Counted from the stretch's first letter, positions 9,698 through 18,449 are shown. The stretch: DNA of 64,000 nt from Achromobacter spanius (GCF_003994415.1 NZ_CP034689.1:4650001-4714000); one strand, 5' to 3'. A program made the numbers and translations. Notes: a model not told the origin generated them from the sequence alone.

Positions 9698-11176
9698 TCA
9701 GCCATCCGCCCAAGGCAAGGGCTGCGCGTTCATGCCCCAGTAAATGCTCTTCTGTTCCATGTACTGTTGAATGCCCAGCCGGCCCTTCTCGCGGCCCAGC
9801 CCGCTGTCGCGCCAGCCGCCGAACGGGGTCGAAATCGAAAACTGCTTATAGGTGTTGATCCAGACGGTGCCCGCCTGCACCTGCCGCCCGATGCGCCAGG
9901 CCTTCTTGTAGTCACGCGTCCAGATGCCCGCGGCCAGCGCATAGACGCTGTCGTTGGCCTGCTCGATCAGCGCGTCCTCATCGTCGAACGGCATGGCGAC
10001 CAGCACCGGTCCGAAGATCTCTTCCTGGCAGGTGCGGCTGCGGTTGCCCAGGTTTTCGATAATGGTCGGCGTGTAGAAATAGCCCTGGTCGTAGCTGCTG
10101 CCCTCGGGGCGCTTGCCGCCGGTGCGGATCGTGCCGCCTTCGCTCAAGCCCAGCGCCACGTAGCGTTCTACCGTTGCGCGGTGCGCCTCGCTGATCAGCG
10201 GGCCCATCTGCGTGGCCGGGTCCGCCGGGTCACCCACGCGCAAGCGTTGGGCGGCGCTCGCCAACCGGTCCAGGAATTCCGCGTACAGCGAACGCGCCAC
10301 GAACAGGCGCGACCCGGCAATGCAGGACTCGCCCGACGAGCTGAAGATGCCATACAGCACGCCGTTGACGGCATGCTGGATGTCGGCGTCGGCCAGCACC
10401 ATCGTGGGTGACTTGCCACCCAGCTCCATCGACACCGGCATCATCTTGTCGGCGGCGAGGCGGGCAATCTGTTTGCCCGTGCCGGTGCCGCCCGTGAACG
10501 ATACGCGCTTGATCAGAGGGTGCCGCACCAGGGCATCGCCCAGCACCGAGCCCTTGCCGGGCAACACGCTGACCATGCCGGCCGGCACGCCGGCCTGTTC
10601 GCAGATGGCCGCCAGTTGCAAGGCCATCAACGGCGTGATTTCGGCGGGCTTGATGATGACCGCGTTGCCCGCCGCCAGCGCGGGGGCAAGCTTCTGCGCC
10701 TCGCTGGCGATGGGTGAATTCCATGGCGTGATCGCGGCGATGACGCCCATGGGTTCGTGCACGCTCATCGTCAGGCAGTCGCCGCGCATGGGCGTCAGGC
10801 CGTCCTCCAGGGTCTCGCACGCCGCCGCGTAGAACTGGAACGTGGCGGCGGCGCTGGCGACCAGGGCGCGCGTTTCGATAATGGGCTTGCCGTTGTCCAG
10901 CCGCTGCGTCTGCGCCAGATCTTCCGCGCGTTCACGGATGATCTGCGCCACGCGGTACAGCACCTGCGCGCGCTCGTGCGGATGTTTTTGGGCCCAGCCG
11001 CCATGGCGGAAGGCGTGATCGGCGGCGCTTACCGCTTCATCGACATCGTCCAGGTTGGCGGCCCGAAGATGTGCGATGGCTTGGCCCGTGGCCGGGTACA
11101 GGCTGGCATACACCTCGCCCCGCCCGGCGCGCCAGGTGCCGCCGACGCAGATGTCCAGGATGTGCTTGTCTGTCAT
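9698..11176 (-). CDS. NAD(P)-dependent aldehyde dehydrogenase
   Basis: 492-residue aldehyde dehydrogenase with all core motifs: TPWNSP oxyanion region, KPAEITPL, FTGGTGTGK for the cofactor, MELGGKSP with the general-base Glu, catalytic Cys in SSGESCIAGSR, and EEIFGPVL. Likely to oxidise a semialdehyde produced in the ring-cleavage pathway. GGAAGCCAGCC precedes the ATG at 11176. It follows the ThDP enzyme by 28 bases and precedes the VOC gene by 45 bases. Closest known roles are 2-hydroxymuconic-semialdehyde-type or betaine/aromatic aldehyde dehydrogenases; the sequence does not decide. Confidence 0.92.
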   Translation of the reverse strand: MTDKHILDICVGGTWRAGRGEVYASLYPATGQAIAHLRAANLDDVDEAVSAADHAFRHGGWAQKHPHERAQVLYRVAQIIRERAEDLAQTQRLDNGKPIIETRALVASAAATFQFYAAACETLEDGLTPMRGDCLTMSVHEPMGVIAAITPWNSPIASEAQKLAPALAAGNAVIIKPAEITPLMALQLAAICEQAGVPAGMVSVLPGKGSVLGDALVRHPLIKRVSFTGGTGTGKQIARLAADKMMPVSMELGGKSPTMVLADADIQHAVNGVLYGIFSSSGESCIAGSRLFVARSLYAEFLDRLASAAQRLRVGDPADPATQMGPLISEAHRATVERYVALGLSEGGTIRTGGKRPEGSSYDQGYFYTPTIIENLGNRSRTCQEEIFGPVLVAMPFDDEDALIEQANDSVYALAAGIWTRDYKKAWRIGRQVQAGTVWINTYKQFSISTPFGGWRDSGLGREKGRLGIQQYMEQKSIYWGMNAQPLPWADG

Positions 11177-11204
11177 GGCTGGCTTCCAGTTATGCGCTTG
11201 CGCA

Positions 11205-12875
11205 TCACGCCACCACCGGCGTCTTGACCGGCGGGCCGGCGAAGACGGTTTTGAATGCGCCGATGGACAACATGTCGACTTCGATCAGGCACGGTCCCGC
11301 CTCGCGCGCGGCAAACACCAGCGCCGCGTCCATGTCCGCCACCCGCGACACGCGCGCGTGCCGCAGCGCCAAGGACGCCGCCAGGGCGGCATAGTCGGGC
11401 GTATGCAGGTCCACGTAGTGGCGGCGGCCACCGTACTGGCTGTCCTGAATGTTCTTGATGACGCCGTAGCCACGGTCGTTCATCAGCACGAACACCACGT
11501 CGGCCTGCTCTTGCACGGCGGTGGCCAGTTCACCCAGGTTCAGGATGAAGCCGCCATCGCCCGACAAGCAGAACGTTTTCTTGCCCGAGCCCGTGGCGGC
11601 CGCGCCGACCGCCGCGCCAATGCCCATGGCAAGACCCTGGCCGATGCCGCCACCCAGCGCGTGCACGCCAGCCAAGGGGTCGAAGACGCGCAGGTAGCGG
11701 TTGCCCCAGGTGCTGTTGGACACGGTCACGTCGCGCACCCAGTTGAAGTCGCGACCCAAGTGGCGCTGCAAGCTATCGACCAACTCGCCGTAGGCGCCCA
11801 GCCCGTCGCGCAGCGCCGCGCTGGCTTGCGAGCGCGCCGTTTGCAGGTCGGGCAGGAAGCTGTCTTCCACACGCATGCGGCCTTGCAGGCGGTCGGCCAG
11901 GCCTTCCAGCGCCAGCGCGGCGTCGCCATGCACGAATTGCGCATTGGCGTAGCCGCGGCCATCGGCGGCAGGGTCAGCGTCGATGCGGTAAAGACGGCGC
12001 GGCAGGTTCAGCCGGTATTGCAGCGTTTCATTGCCGCGCAGGCGCGAGCCCACCACCACCATGGCATCGCAGGTTTGATAGAAGGCTTCGACGGGCGCTT
12101 GCAGGTTGAAGGCGCCCAGCGAACTGGTGTCGTCCTCGGGCAGCACGCCACGGCCTTGCGTGCTGGTGACCACGCCGAAGCCCATGTCGCGCAGGCGCTT
12201 GACCGCTGTGGCCGCCCCCCGCGCCCCGCCTCCCAACCAAAGCAGCGGCCGGCGCGCCTGAGCCAGGTCATCGGCCAGACGGTCCAGCGCGTTGGCGGCG
12301 GGCGCCATGGGCGCTACCGGCAAGGGTTGCAGATCAAGCGGCATGGGGATCAGCGCCGACTGGATATCGATGGGAATCTCGACGCTGACGGGGCCGCGCG
12401 GCGCGCTCATGGCCGCGTGTACCGCCTGGCGAATAACGCTTAACGCCGTGTCGGCGCTGCGCACGCGAAACGCTGCCTTTGAAATGGCCTTCAGCATCGA
12501 CAACTGCTCGGGCGCTTCGTGTATGTAGGACAGGCCACGGTCCAGAAATGGCGTTTCGATCTGGCCAGTCAGGTGCAACAGCGGCGTGCCCGCGGTCCAG
12601 GCTTCAACGAGCGCGCCCGCCGCATTGCCGGCCGCGGTGCCGGTGCTGGTCAGGCACACGCCCAGCCCACCGGTCGTGCGCGCATAGGCATCAGCCATAT
12701 TGGTAGCGCCAGCTTCGCCGCGTGCCGGCACAAAGCGGATGCGGCCGCGTTCACCAATGGCGTCCAGGATGGGCATGTTGTGGATAGAGATCACGCCGAA
12801 CGCGGCTTTGATTCCGCATTGTTCAAGAAAGGCGGCAATGGCGTGGCCGACGGTGATGCGTGGTACTTCAGGCAT
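11205..12875 (-). CDS. Thiamine-diphosphate-dependent enzyme (acetolactate-synthase-like)
   Basis: 556-residue ThDP enzyme with the three-domain POX/decarboxylase fold. Glu54 in FVPARGEAGA is the cofactor-activating glutamate; the ThDP/Mg motif starts at about residue 439 (GDGGFILN...VLMNDRGYG). The family carries out 2-oxoacid decarboxylation or carboligation; without a regulatory subunit nearby, branched-chain synthesis is unlikely and a catabolic C-C lyase or decarboxylase is favoured. Start 12875 overlaps the preceding SDR by 8 bases and has GGAGG 11 bases upstream; 12899 (MFLED) is an alternative. Its place inside a Rieske/extradiol operon is unusual. Confidence 0.87.
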   Translation of the reverse strand: MPEVPRITVGHAIAAFLEQCGIKAAFGVISIHNMPILDAIGERGRIRFVPARGEAGATNMADAYARTTGGLGVCLTSTGTAAGNAAGALVEAWTAGTPLLHLTGQIETPFLDRGLSYIHEAPEQLSMLKAISKAAFRVRSADTALSVIRQAVHAAMSAPRGPVSVEIPIDIQSALIPMPLDLQPLPVAPMAPAANALDRLADDLAQARRPLLWLGGGARGAATAVKRLRDMGFGVVTSTQGRGVLPEDDTSSLGAFNLQAPVEAFYQTCDAMVVVGSRLRGNETLQYRLNLPRRLYRIDADPAADGRGYANAQFVHGDAALALEGLADRLQGRMRVEDSFLPDLQTARSQASAALRDGLGAYGELVDSLQRHLGRDFNWVRDVTVSNSTWGNRYLRVFDPLAGVHALGGGIGQGLAMGIGAAVGAAATGSGKKTFCLSGDGGFILNLGELATAVQEQADVVFVLMNDRGYGVIKNIQDSQYGGRRHYVDLHTPDYAALAASLALRHARVSRVADMDAALVFAAREAGPCLIEVDMLSIGAFKTVFAGPPVKTPVVA

Positions 12876-13659
12876 GACGGGACAATCCTCCAGAAACATC
12901 GATGTGGCCGCCGGTGGTGTAGGACGCCAAGGGCGAGGCCAGAAAACAAATCGCGTTGGCGGCTTCGGCCGGGTCGCCCAGGCGCGCAAGGGGGATGCCC
13001 TTGTCGGCAGCCAACCGGGCGGTCCATGCCGACCAGCTCAAGGACTGGTCATCGCGCGCCTCGAAACGGCGACGCCATTGGCCGGAATCCACCAAGCCCA
13101 ACAGCACCGCGTTGACGCGGATGCCAAAGGGCGCGAACTCGGTCGCCAACGAGCGGACCAGGTTGCGTACCCCGGCGCGCGCGGCCGACGTGGCCACCAT
13201 GTGCGGCTCGGGTTGCAAAGCCAGCAATGAATTCACGCAGACGATGGCGGGGTCGGGCGCTTGCTTCAATTGCGGAAGAAGCGCGCGCGTGGGATGGATG
13301 ACCGAGAAGAACTTCAAGTTCAGTTCTTCTTGCCAGGCAGCATCGTCGGTGGTGGCAAACGTGGATACCCTGCCCTGGCCGGCGTTGTTGATAAGCACGC
13401 TGGCGGGTCCCCAACGCGCCTGGACCTGGGCCGCGAACTCGGCCATTTGTGTCGGGTCCAGCACATCGCATTGCGCGGCCAGCAGCCGCGCGTCGGGCCA
13501 TTGCCGCAGCAGTTGTGCGCGGGCGTCGGCCAGGCGTTGCGCATCGCGCCCGCAGAATGCGACGGCGGCGCCCGCGTCCAGCAGCCGCTGCACGGTTGCC
13601 AGGCCAATGCCCGACGAGCCGCCCGTCACCACCGCCACTTTGTTTTTCAACTGCCACAT
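12868..13659 (-). CDS. SDR-family protein lacking the catalytic Tyr and Lys
   Basis: 263-residue short-chain dehydrogenase fold: TGGSSGIG (12-19) binds the dinucleotide, NNAG at 91-94, Ser144 in VNSLLALQP. The canonical YxxxK is replaced by Thr157 and Arg161 (HMVATSAARAG), so hydride-transfer chemistry by the usual mechanism is doubtful. C-terminal GGHIDVSGGLSRHA is normal for the family. Start 13659 (MWQLKNKVAVV) is chosen by fold. It overlaps the ThDP gene and follows the other SDR. It may use different acid-base residues, or act as a partner of the neighbouring SDR. Confidence 0.83.
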   Translation of the reverse strand: MWQLKNKVAVVTGGSSGIGLATVQRLLDAGAAVAFCGRDAQRLADARAQLLRQWPDARLLAAQCDVLDPTQMAEFAAQVQARWGPASVLINNAGQGRVSTFATTDDAAWQEELNLKFFSVIHPTRALLPQLKQAPDPAIVCVNSLLALQPEPHMVATSAARAGVRNLVRSLATEFAPFGIRVNAVLLGLVDSGQWRRRFEARDDQSLSWSAWTARLAADKGIPLARLGDPAEAANAICFLASPLASYTTGGHIDVSGGLSRHA

Positions 13660-13685
13660 AGTCTTTGCACCTGTTTTGCTGGGGG

Positions 13686-14468
13686 TCAGTGCATCACCAT
13701 GCCGCCATTCACGGCCAGTAATTGCCCGGTCATGAAACGCGACAGGTCCGACAGACAAAAGGCCACCGTGCCGCATAAGTCAGCGGGCACCTGCTCGCGT
13801 GCAATGGCGCGCTGGTTGCGGTAGAGCTCGTGGCGGGCGGCCGGCACGTAGTCGGTGGCTTCCACGCGCGTCAGGCCCGGGGCGATCGTGTTGACCGTGA
13901 TGTTGTCGGCGCCCAACTCACGCGCCAGCGACCGGCTCATGCTGATCAGCGCCCCCTTGCTGGCCACGTAGGCCAGCAGCTTGGGCGCGCCCCACAACGC
14001 CGTGTCGGACGCAATATTGACGATGCTGCCCCGGCCGCTGGCGCGCAACGCGGGCAGGCAGGCCGTGGTCATCAGCCAGGTGCCGCGCACATTGACTTCC
14101 ATGACGCTGTCCCACATCGCCACGTCCAGCTCTTCGGCCAGGCGGCCGCCGGAATGGGTGATGGATGCGTTGTTCACCAGCCCGTCCAAGCCGCCCAGCG
14201 CGCACACCGCGTCGTGGACGCAATGCAGGCAGGAGTCCGGGTTGCGCAGATCCGCCAGGAAGGCGTGCACGCGCAGGCCGGCATCGCGCAGCCGGCTCAG
14301 TTGCTGATCCAGTTCCGGGCCCAACACATCAACCATTGCGATCTGCGCACCGGCTTGCGCCAGATATTCCGTAAACGCCAGGCCCAGCCCGCGCGCCGCC
14401 CCGGTCACCAGGATGCGGCGGCCGGCCAATGAGAGCGGGGGCAAGGCGGCAGTGTGGGCGTCAGACAT
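13686..14468 (-). CDS. SDR-family oxidoreductase (dihydrodiol-dehydrogenase candidate)
   Basis: 260-residue classical short-chain dehydrogenase: TGAARGLG nucleotide motif, VNNAS (NAG variant with Ser), Ser in NIASDTALWG and a complete YVASK catalytic pair, C-terminal GQLLAVNGGMVMH. Start 14468 overlaps the Rieske gene stop by 8 bases, so the two are translationally coupled. In this setting it could oxidise a cis-dihydrodiol to a catechol after ring dioxygenation. That role is inferred from context only. Confidence 0.88.
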   Translation of the reverse strand: MSDAHTAALPPLSLAGRRILVTGAARGLGLAFTEYLAQAGAQIAMVDVLGPELDQQLSRLRDAGLRVHAFLADLRNPDSCLHCVHDAVCALGGLDGLVNNASITHSGGRLAEELDVAMWDSVMEVNVRGTWLMTTACLPALRASGRGSIVNIASDTALWGAPKLLAYVASKGALISMSRSLARELGADNITVNTIAPGLTRVEATDYVPAARHELYRNQRAIAREQVPADLCGTVAFCLSDLSRFMTGQLLAVNGGMVMH

Positions 14469-15531
14469 GCGCGGCCTGCTCGTTTGCCCGCCCGGTCGTC
14501 TGCACAGTGGTCTGCCCGGTAGCCGGCACGTCGGCCTGCACTTCCGCTTGCACTTCGGCCTCGGCGCGCCGCTGCAGGATGCGCCGCACGCGCGTGATGC
14601 CGACGTCATGCTGATAGAGCGTTTCGTGTTTGCGCGCGTCCGGCGCCATGCTTTCCAGCACGACGCGGTCTTGCTCCAGTACTTCCCAATGCAGGCCTTC
14701 CAGCCGATTGCGATACAGAAAGCGCCACACGTCGCGCTGCCATCCTTGCACACGCCGCGTGCGCCAGAAGAAGACCTGGCAGTGGTTTTCGTCCACCGGC
14801 GTGGCGTAGCCCACGATGCCGAATTCGCCGCCGGGGCCGAATCGCTTTTTGTAGGGGATGGACAGGCGCAGCCACATTGAATCGGTTTCGCCGAACTCGA
14901 CCCAGTCAAAGTTCACGCCCGACTGATTGCTCTTTTCGAAGATCAGGCCGGTGTCGGTTTCGCGGATGGCCATCTGCGCCTGCTTGTCGCCATCGGCCAT
15001 CGAATGCGACGCCGCGTGCAGATACGCGCCGTGCATTGGGTCCATGACGTTGTCGATGGCGTAGCGGTAGTTGCAGGCCCACTGCGCGGTACATAGGAAG
15101 TGCGAGTGCTCGCCGCAGTCCAGTTCCTCTGGCAGGCTGAGTTCCGGCGCCGGCCCCTGGCCGAACCACAGGAACACCGCGCCCGCCGCCACGCGCGCCG
15201 GGTAGGCCTTCACACAGTTGCGGCCTTCCAGCGGGCACTGGCTGACGGCCGGCACGCTTTTGACCTGGCCATCGCCGCCCACTTCCACGCCGTGATACCA
15301 GCACGCAAGGCGATCGCCCAGGTTCCATCCCATGGACAAGCGCGCCCCACGGTGCGGGCAGCGGTCTTCCAGCGCGTGGACATTGCCTTGCGCGTCGCGC
15401 CACAGCACGATGTTCTGGCCCAGGCGCGTAATCCCCAGCGGCGCGCCGCCCACGGCCCATTGCGCGACGACCGGATACCAGTAATTGCGCAAGCCCTGAT
15501 TCAGGCGGTTTTCTATCCGTTGCGATGTCAT
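14461..15531 (-). CDS. Rieske non-heme iron oxygenase, alpha subunit
   Basis: 356-residue oxygenase. The Rieske 2Fe-2S site is Cys58/His60 (CPHRG) and Cys77/His80 (CWYH); the mononuclear iron motif is DNVMDPMHGAYLH with His167 and His172. Its length and the single-subunit context (no beta gene nearby) match group I / VanA- and phthalate-type oxygenases. Electrons probably come from the reductase at 7701-8651. The last ~30 residues are a low-complexity tail (AEVQAEVQADV, TTVQTTG) not needed by the fold. Start 15531 (MTSQRIENRL) has GAGGGG upstream. Substrate unknown; an aromatic acid is likely. Confidence 0.93.
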   Translation of the reverse strand: MTSQRIENRLNQGLRNYWYPVVAQWAVGGAPLGITRLGQNIVLWRDAQGNVHALEDRCPHRGARLSMGWNLGDRLACWYHGVEVGGDGQVKSVPAVSQCPLEGRNCVKAYPARVAAGAVFLWFGQGPAPELSLPEELDCGEHSHFLCTAQWACNYRYAIDNVMDPMHGAYLHAASHSMADGDKQAQMAIRETDTGLIFEKSNQSGVNFDWVEFGETDSMWLRLSIPYKKRFGPGGEFGIVGYATPVDENHCQVFFWRTRRVQGWQRDVWRFLYRNRLEGLHWEVLEQDRVVLESMAPDARKHETLYQHDVGITRVRRILQRRAEAEVQAEVQADVPATGQTTVQTTGRANEQAAHV

Positions 15532-15592
15532 GGTCACAGACCCCTCAAGTGGGATGGATGGCGGCGGATCAAGTCCTGGCCGATAAAGAACA

Positions 15593-15919
15593 TCAGGCGC
15601 CAAGCCGACGCATTTCCTGCAGAAAACCCGCTTCGGTCCAGGCCTCGCCGTCCGGCGCGCGCAGCGCCTGGGCGTTCAGGCTTGCCACCACGTCAGCGGG
15701 CGTCTCGGCGCCGCCGTCAAAGGCCGCTTCCAAGGCGTCGCCCAGCGCGTTTTCGTAGGCGGTGGGGGCTTGCGCGCGGGTTTGCCACACCAGGTTTGGC
15801 ACGGCGCCTGGGCGCTCTATGCCGCCCTTGCCCGCGGTGGGTTCAAGGGCGGGCGGCGCCCAGGGCGTCAGTTGCGGGTTGTAGGACAGCGGGGCCGTTG
15901 GCCGAGGGGGCAAGGGCAT
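15593..15919 (-). CDS. Small protein with recombinase-like helix-turn-helix
   Basis: 108-residue protein, first gene of the Rieske operon. I recognise the pattern AWTEAGFLQEMRRLGA at the C-terminus as the small 'recombinase-like HTH' proteins that accompany Rieske oxygenase operons in Betaproteobacteria. The N-terminal half is Pro-rich and probably disordered. Start 15919 (MPLPPRP) has GGAG 6 bases upstream; upstream ATGs at 15937 and 15946 lack a ribosome site and would put the start inside the palindrome. Function not established; could assist expression or the oxygenase. Confidence 0.72.
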   Translation of the reverse strand: MPLPPRPTAPLSYNPQLTPWAPPALEPTAGKGGIERPGAVPNLVWQTRAQAPTAYENALGDALEAAFDGGAETPADVVASLNAQALRAPDGEAWTEAGFLQEMRRLGA

Positions 15920-15930
15920 GACGATCTCCG

Positions 15931-15973
15931 ATGACATTATTGTCATTTTGTCTTATATATAAAACAACGTTTT
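15931..15973. promoter_or_regulatory. Divergent promoter with two inverted repeats (IclR operator candidates)
   Basis: AT-rich stretch between the Rieske operon and the divergent IclR gene. Two palindromes are visible: ATGACA-ttat-TGTCAT at 15931-15946 and AAAAC-aac-GTTTT at 15961-15973. On the minus strand a TTGTCC, 18 bases, TATATA arrangement straddles the second repeat, so a bound regulator there would lie between -35 and -10. The assignment to the neighbouring IclR protein is inference. Confidence 0.5.
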
Positions 15974-16128
15974 GTATGTGGACAAATTATGGCGAGCATC
16001 CAGCACCCTGGCATCCGGGATATCCCTAGACACGCCGTTTTTCAGACAAGTACGAGTTGGCCCCGCTTGCGCAAGAGCTGCGGTACTCTGTCGTCGCCAA
16101 TTTTTGGAACACCGCCCTGGAGCACGAA

Positions 16129-16932
16129 TTGACCGACCTCGACACCAGCGAGACCCCGTCCGACCGCTATGCCGTTCCCGCGCTGGAGCGCGGCCTGCTG
16201 CTGCTTTGTGAATTCAGCAGGAACGACAGAACGTTGACGGCGCCCGAGCTGGCCCGCCGGCTGTCGATTCCACGCTCCACCGTATTTCGCCTCTTGACCA
16301 CGCTGGAACGCATGGGCTTCGTGCGCAAGGTGGAATCGGGCACCGCCTACCGGCTGGACATGGGAGTGCTGCGCCTGGGTTTCGAATACCTGGCGTCGTT
16401 GGAATTGACCGAGCTGGGCGGGCCGCTGCTGGAAAAGTTGCGCGATGCGACCGGCCTGCCCTCCAACCTGGTGGTGCGTGACGGGCAATCGGTGGTGGTG
16501 GTGGCCAAGTCTTCGGCGCCCACGCCGTTTGTCAGCACGGTGTATGTGGGCACGCGCCTGCCCGCGCATTCCACGTCATTGGGGCGCGCGCTGCTGTGTG
16601 ATCTGACGCTGGACGAACTGCGCGCCCTATATCCGGAAACGCCGCTACAGGGCTTTACGCCGCGCACCCCCGCTACGGTGGAAGCACTGCATGACATGCT
16701 GCGGCAGGACGCCGAGCGGGGTTATGTGCAAGACACGGGCTTCTTCGAAGCCGCCATCGCAAGCGTGGTCGCGCCCGTGCGGGACCAGAGCGGCCGCATT
16801 GCCGCCGCCATCGGCGTGACCATTCCCGCCGCGCAGTGGGAAGGAGGCAGCCTGGACCAGGACGCCATCGTCGCGGCCGTGCGGCAAAGCGCGGCAGCCT
16901 TGTCCGGCTTGCTGGATCACGCGCCGCGCTGA
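16129..16932 (+). CDS. IclR-family transcriptional regulator
   Basis: 267-residue regulator, likely of the divergent Rieske operon. N-terminal winged helix (LTAPELARRLSIPRSTVFRLLTTLERMGFV) and the C-terminal IclR effector domain (PSNLVVRDGQSVVVVAKS, GRALLC, GYVQDTGFFEAAIASVVAPV). Start TTG 16129 is preferred because GGAG lies 6 bases before it; the frame stays open to a TTG at 16057 with no ribosome site. The effector is probably the aromatic substrate or an intermediate. Confidence 0.9.
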   Translation: MTDLDTSETPSDRYAVPALERGLLLLCEFSRNDRTLTAPELARRLSIPRSTVFRLLTTLERMGFVRKVESGTAYRLDMGVLRLGFEYLASLELTELGGPLLEKLRDATGLPSNLVVRDGQSVVVVAKSSAPTPFVSTVYVGTRLPAHSTSLGRALLCDLTLDELRALYPETPLQGFTPRTPATVEALHDMLRQDAERGYVQDTGFFEAAIASVVAPVRDQSGRIAAAIGVTIPAAQWEGGSLDQDAIVAAVRQSAAALSGLLDHAPR

Positions 16933-17005
16933 TCGGCGCGCCGCTGGTTCGCGCGCCAGCGGCTGGGGCGGCTGGGTCATGCCCTGCTCGTGTTCGCGGC
17001 GCGGC

Positions 17006-17932
17006 TTACACGGCCGGTGCGCGGGCCTTCTCCGACATCCGGCCGTACGAAATCAGCATCGAGGCCAGTGCCTGCGCGGCCGGCGCCAAGGGCACAGCCG
17101 CACGCTGCACCACGCACAGATCGGAATACGGAATCGGCTCGGCAATGTCCAGGGCTGATAACTTGTATTCAAAGCCGCTTTGCTGCAAGACGAACTCGGG
17201 TCCCAGAAACAGGAAGTCCGAACTCGTGATCAGGTTCAGCGTGTCCAGCAGGGACTCCACCGAGATTGCGATGTTCGGCTCGGGCAGCCCGTTCAGCTTG
17301 AACCAGTCGCCCAGGCGGTTCGACGGCGTGCCTTCCTCGCCCAAGCGGGCGGTGTTCACCCAGTCGCTGCCCACCAGTTCCCGAATCGACGTTGCTGGCC
17401 TTAGCGGATGCCCCTTACGGCACAGGATGCGCGGCCGGGAGGCCGTGAGCCGATCACTGCGCAAGTCCGTCATGTCGCTGCGTTTGGACACCAGCGTCAC
17501 GGCAAAGTCCAGCCTGCCTTCGCGTATGCCCGACAGCAAGGTCGTGGACGGCCCGCTGGCCACATGCACGCTGACGGCGGGGTGCTGGTCACGCAACTGC
17601 GCAATGCACTGAGGCAGGAAACGCGCGAACGCCTCGGATGATGCGCCGACATTCAAGCGCCCGCTCAACTGCCCGCGCAAGGATTGAAAGTCCTGCTCTG
17701 CCCGCTCGCATTCGCCCAGGATGATGCGGGCGCGCGCCAGCAAGGTATTGCCGTGATTGGTCAGCACGATGCCGCTATTGGCGCGCACGAACAGCGCCGC
17801 GCCCAGGCTTTGCTCCAGCCGGCGAATCTGTTTGGTCAGCCCGCTTTGCGCCACGTCCAGCGAACGGGCTCCCGCTCGGATGCTTCCGTGCTCGACGACG
17901 GCCAGGAAGGCCTTGAGTTGGTCCAGAGTCAT
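17006..17932 (-). CDS. LysR-family transcriptional regulator
   Basis: 308-residue LysR protein: N-terminal HTH (MTLDQLKAFLAVVEHGSIRAGARSLDVAQSGLTKQIRRLE read across residues 1-40) and a periplasmic-binding-type effector domain (GRLNVGASSEAFARFLP onward). It is transcribed away from the operon at 18057-21994 with a 124-base gap, the usual arrangement for a LysR activator and its target. The tail overlaps nothing. Confidence 0.92.
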   Translation of the reverse strand: MTLDQLKAFLAVVEHGSIRAGARSLDVAQSGLTKQIRRLEQSLGAALFVRANSGIVLTNHGNTLLARARIILGECERAEQDFQSLRGQLSGRLNVGASSEAFARFLPQCIAQLRDQHPAVSVHVASGPSTTLLSGIREGRLDFAVTLVSKRSDMTDLRSDRLTASRPRILCRKGHPLRPATSIRELVGSDWVNTARLGEEGTPSNRLGDWFKLNGLPEPNIAISVESLLDTLNLITSSDFLFLGPEFVLQQSGFEYKLSALDIAEPIPYSDLCVVQRAAVPLAPAAQALASMLISYGRMSEKARAPAV

Positions 17933-18056
17933 AGCGTTTACGCCGAAAACCTTTGGTTATCGTGATGGCTTTTTTTGCATCTTACGCCATCCCCCTCTGC
18001 TTCCTACACTGGTCTCAACGATTCCTGATCACGACCCCTAATCTGGTGAGACGACC
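17933..18056. promoter_or_regulatory. Divergent LysR promoter region
   Basis: Gap between lysR and the plus-strand catabolic operon. It contains the short dyad AACC-TTT-GGTT near 17948-17958, a possible LysR-type T-N11-A box, then a T-rich tract. No other gene fits. Binding is inferred. Confidence 0.4.
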
Positions 18057-18449
18057 TTGAGCAAAGACCTATTTTCGCGTGGCGAAGAAATCCGCAACGA
18101 AGTCCTGGGCGCAGCCTATGTGAGTCATTCCGCTGCCGCCACCGATGCATTCAGCGAACCGATGCGCGCCTTCGCCATCCGCAACCTGTGGGGCGACATC
18201 TGGGACCGCCCGGGCCTTGACCGCCGCGCCCGCAGCCTGGTCAACCTGGGCATGCTGGCCGCGCTGAACCGCCCCAACGAACTGAAGATCCATATCCGAG
18301 GCGCGCTGAACAACGGCCTGACCCGCGAGGAAATCGGCGAAGTCTTCCTGCAATCCGCGCTGTACTGCGGCGTGCCCACCGGCAGCGAATGCACGCGCAT
18401 CGCCAAGCAGTTGTTTGCCGAACTCGACGCCGAAGCGGCCAAGCCGTGA
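18057..18449 (+). CDS. Carboxymuconolactone-decarboxylase-family protein
   Basis: 130-residue all-helical CMD/AhpD-fold protein. The family signature is the block RARSLVNLGMLAALNRPNELKIHIRGAL, followed by GLTREEIGEVFLQSALYCGVPTG. It resembles PcaC (4-carboxymuconolactone decarboxylase) in length. The start is a TTG at 18057 after GGTGAGACGACC. It opens the LysR-linked operon, and suggests ring-fission lactone chemistry upstream of the dehydrogenases, though many CMD proteins have other roles. Confidence 0.85.
   Translation: MSKDLFSRGEEIRNEVLGAAYVSHSAAATDAFSEPMRAFAIRNLWGDIWDRPGLDRRARSLVNLGMLAALNRPNELKIHIRGALNNGLTREEIGEVFLQSALYCGVPTGSECTRIAKQLFAELDAEAAKP

Noticed and set aside
8669..10411. 580-codon plus-strand open frame opposite the VOC and aldehyde dehydrogenase genes
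   Set aside because: Spans two well-supported minus-strand genes and their gap; composition is that of an antisense frame.
11205..12875. Biosynthetic acetolactate synthase (IlvB)
   Set aside because: No regulatory subunit or ilvC nearby and it sits inside a catabolic operon; only the general ThDP fold is supported.
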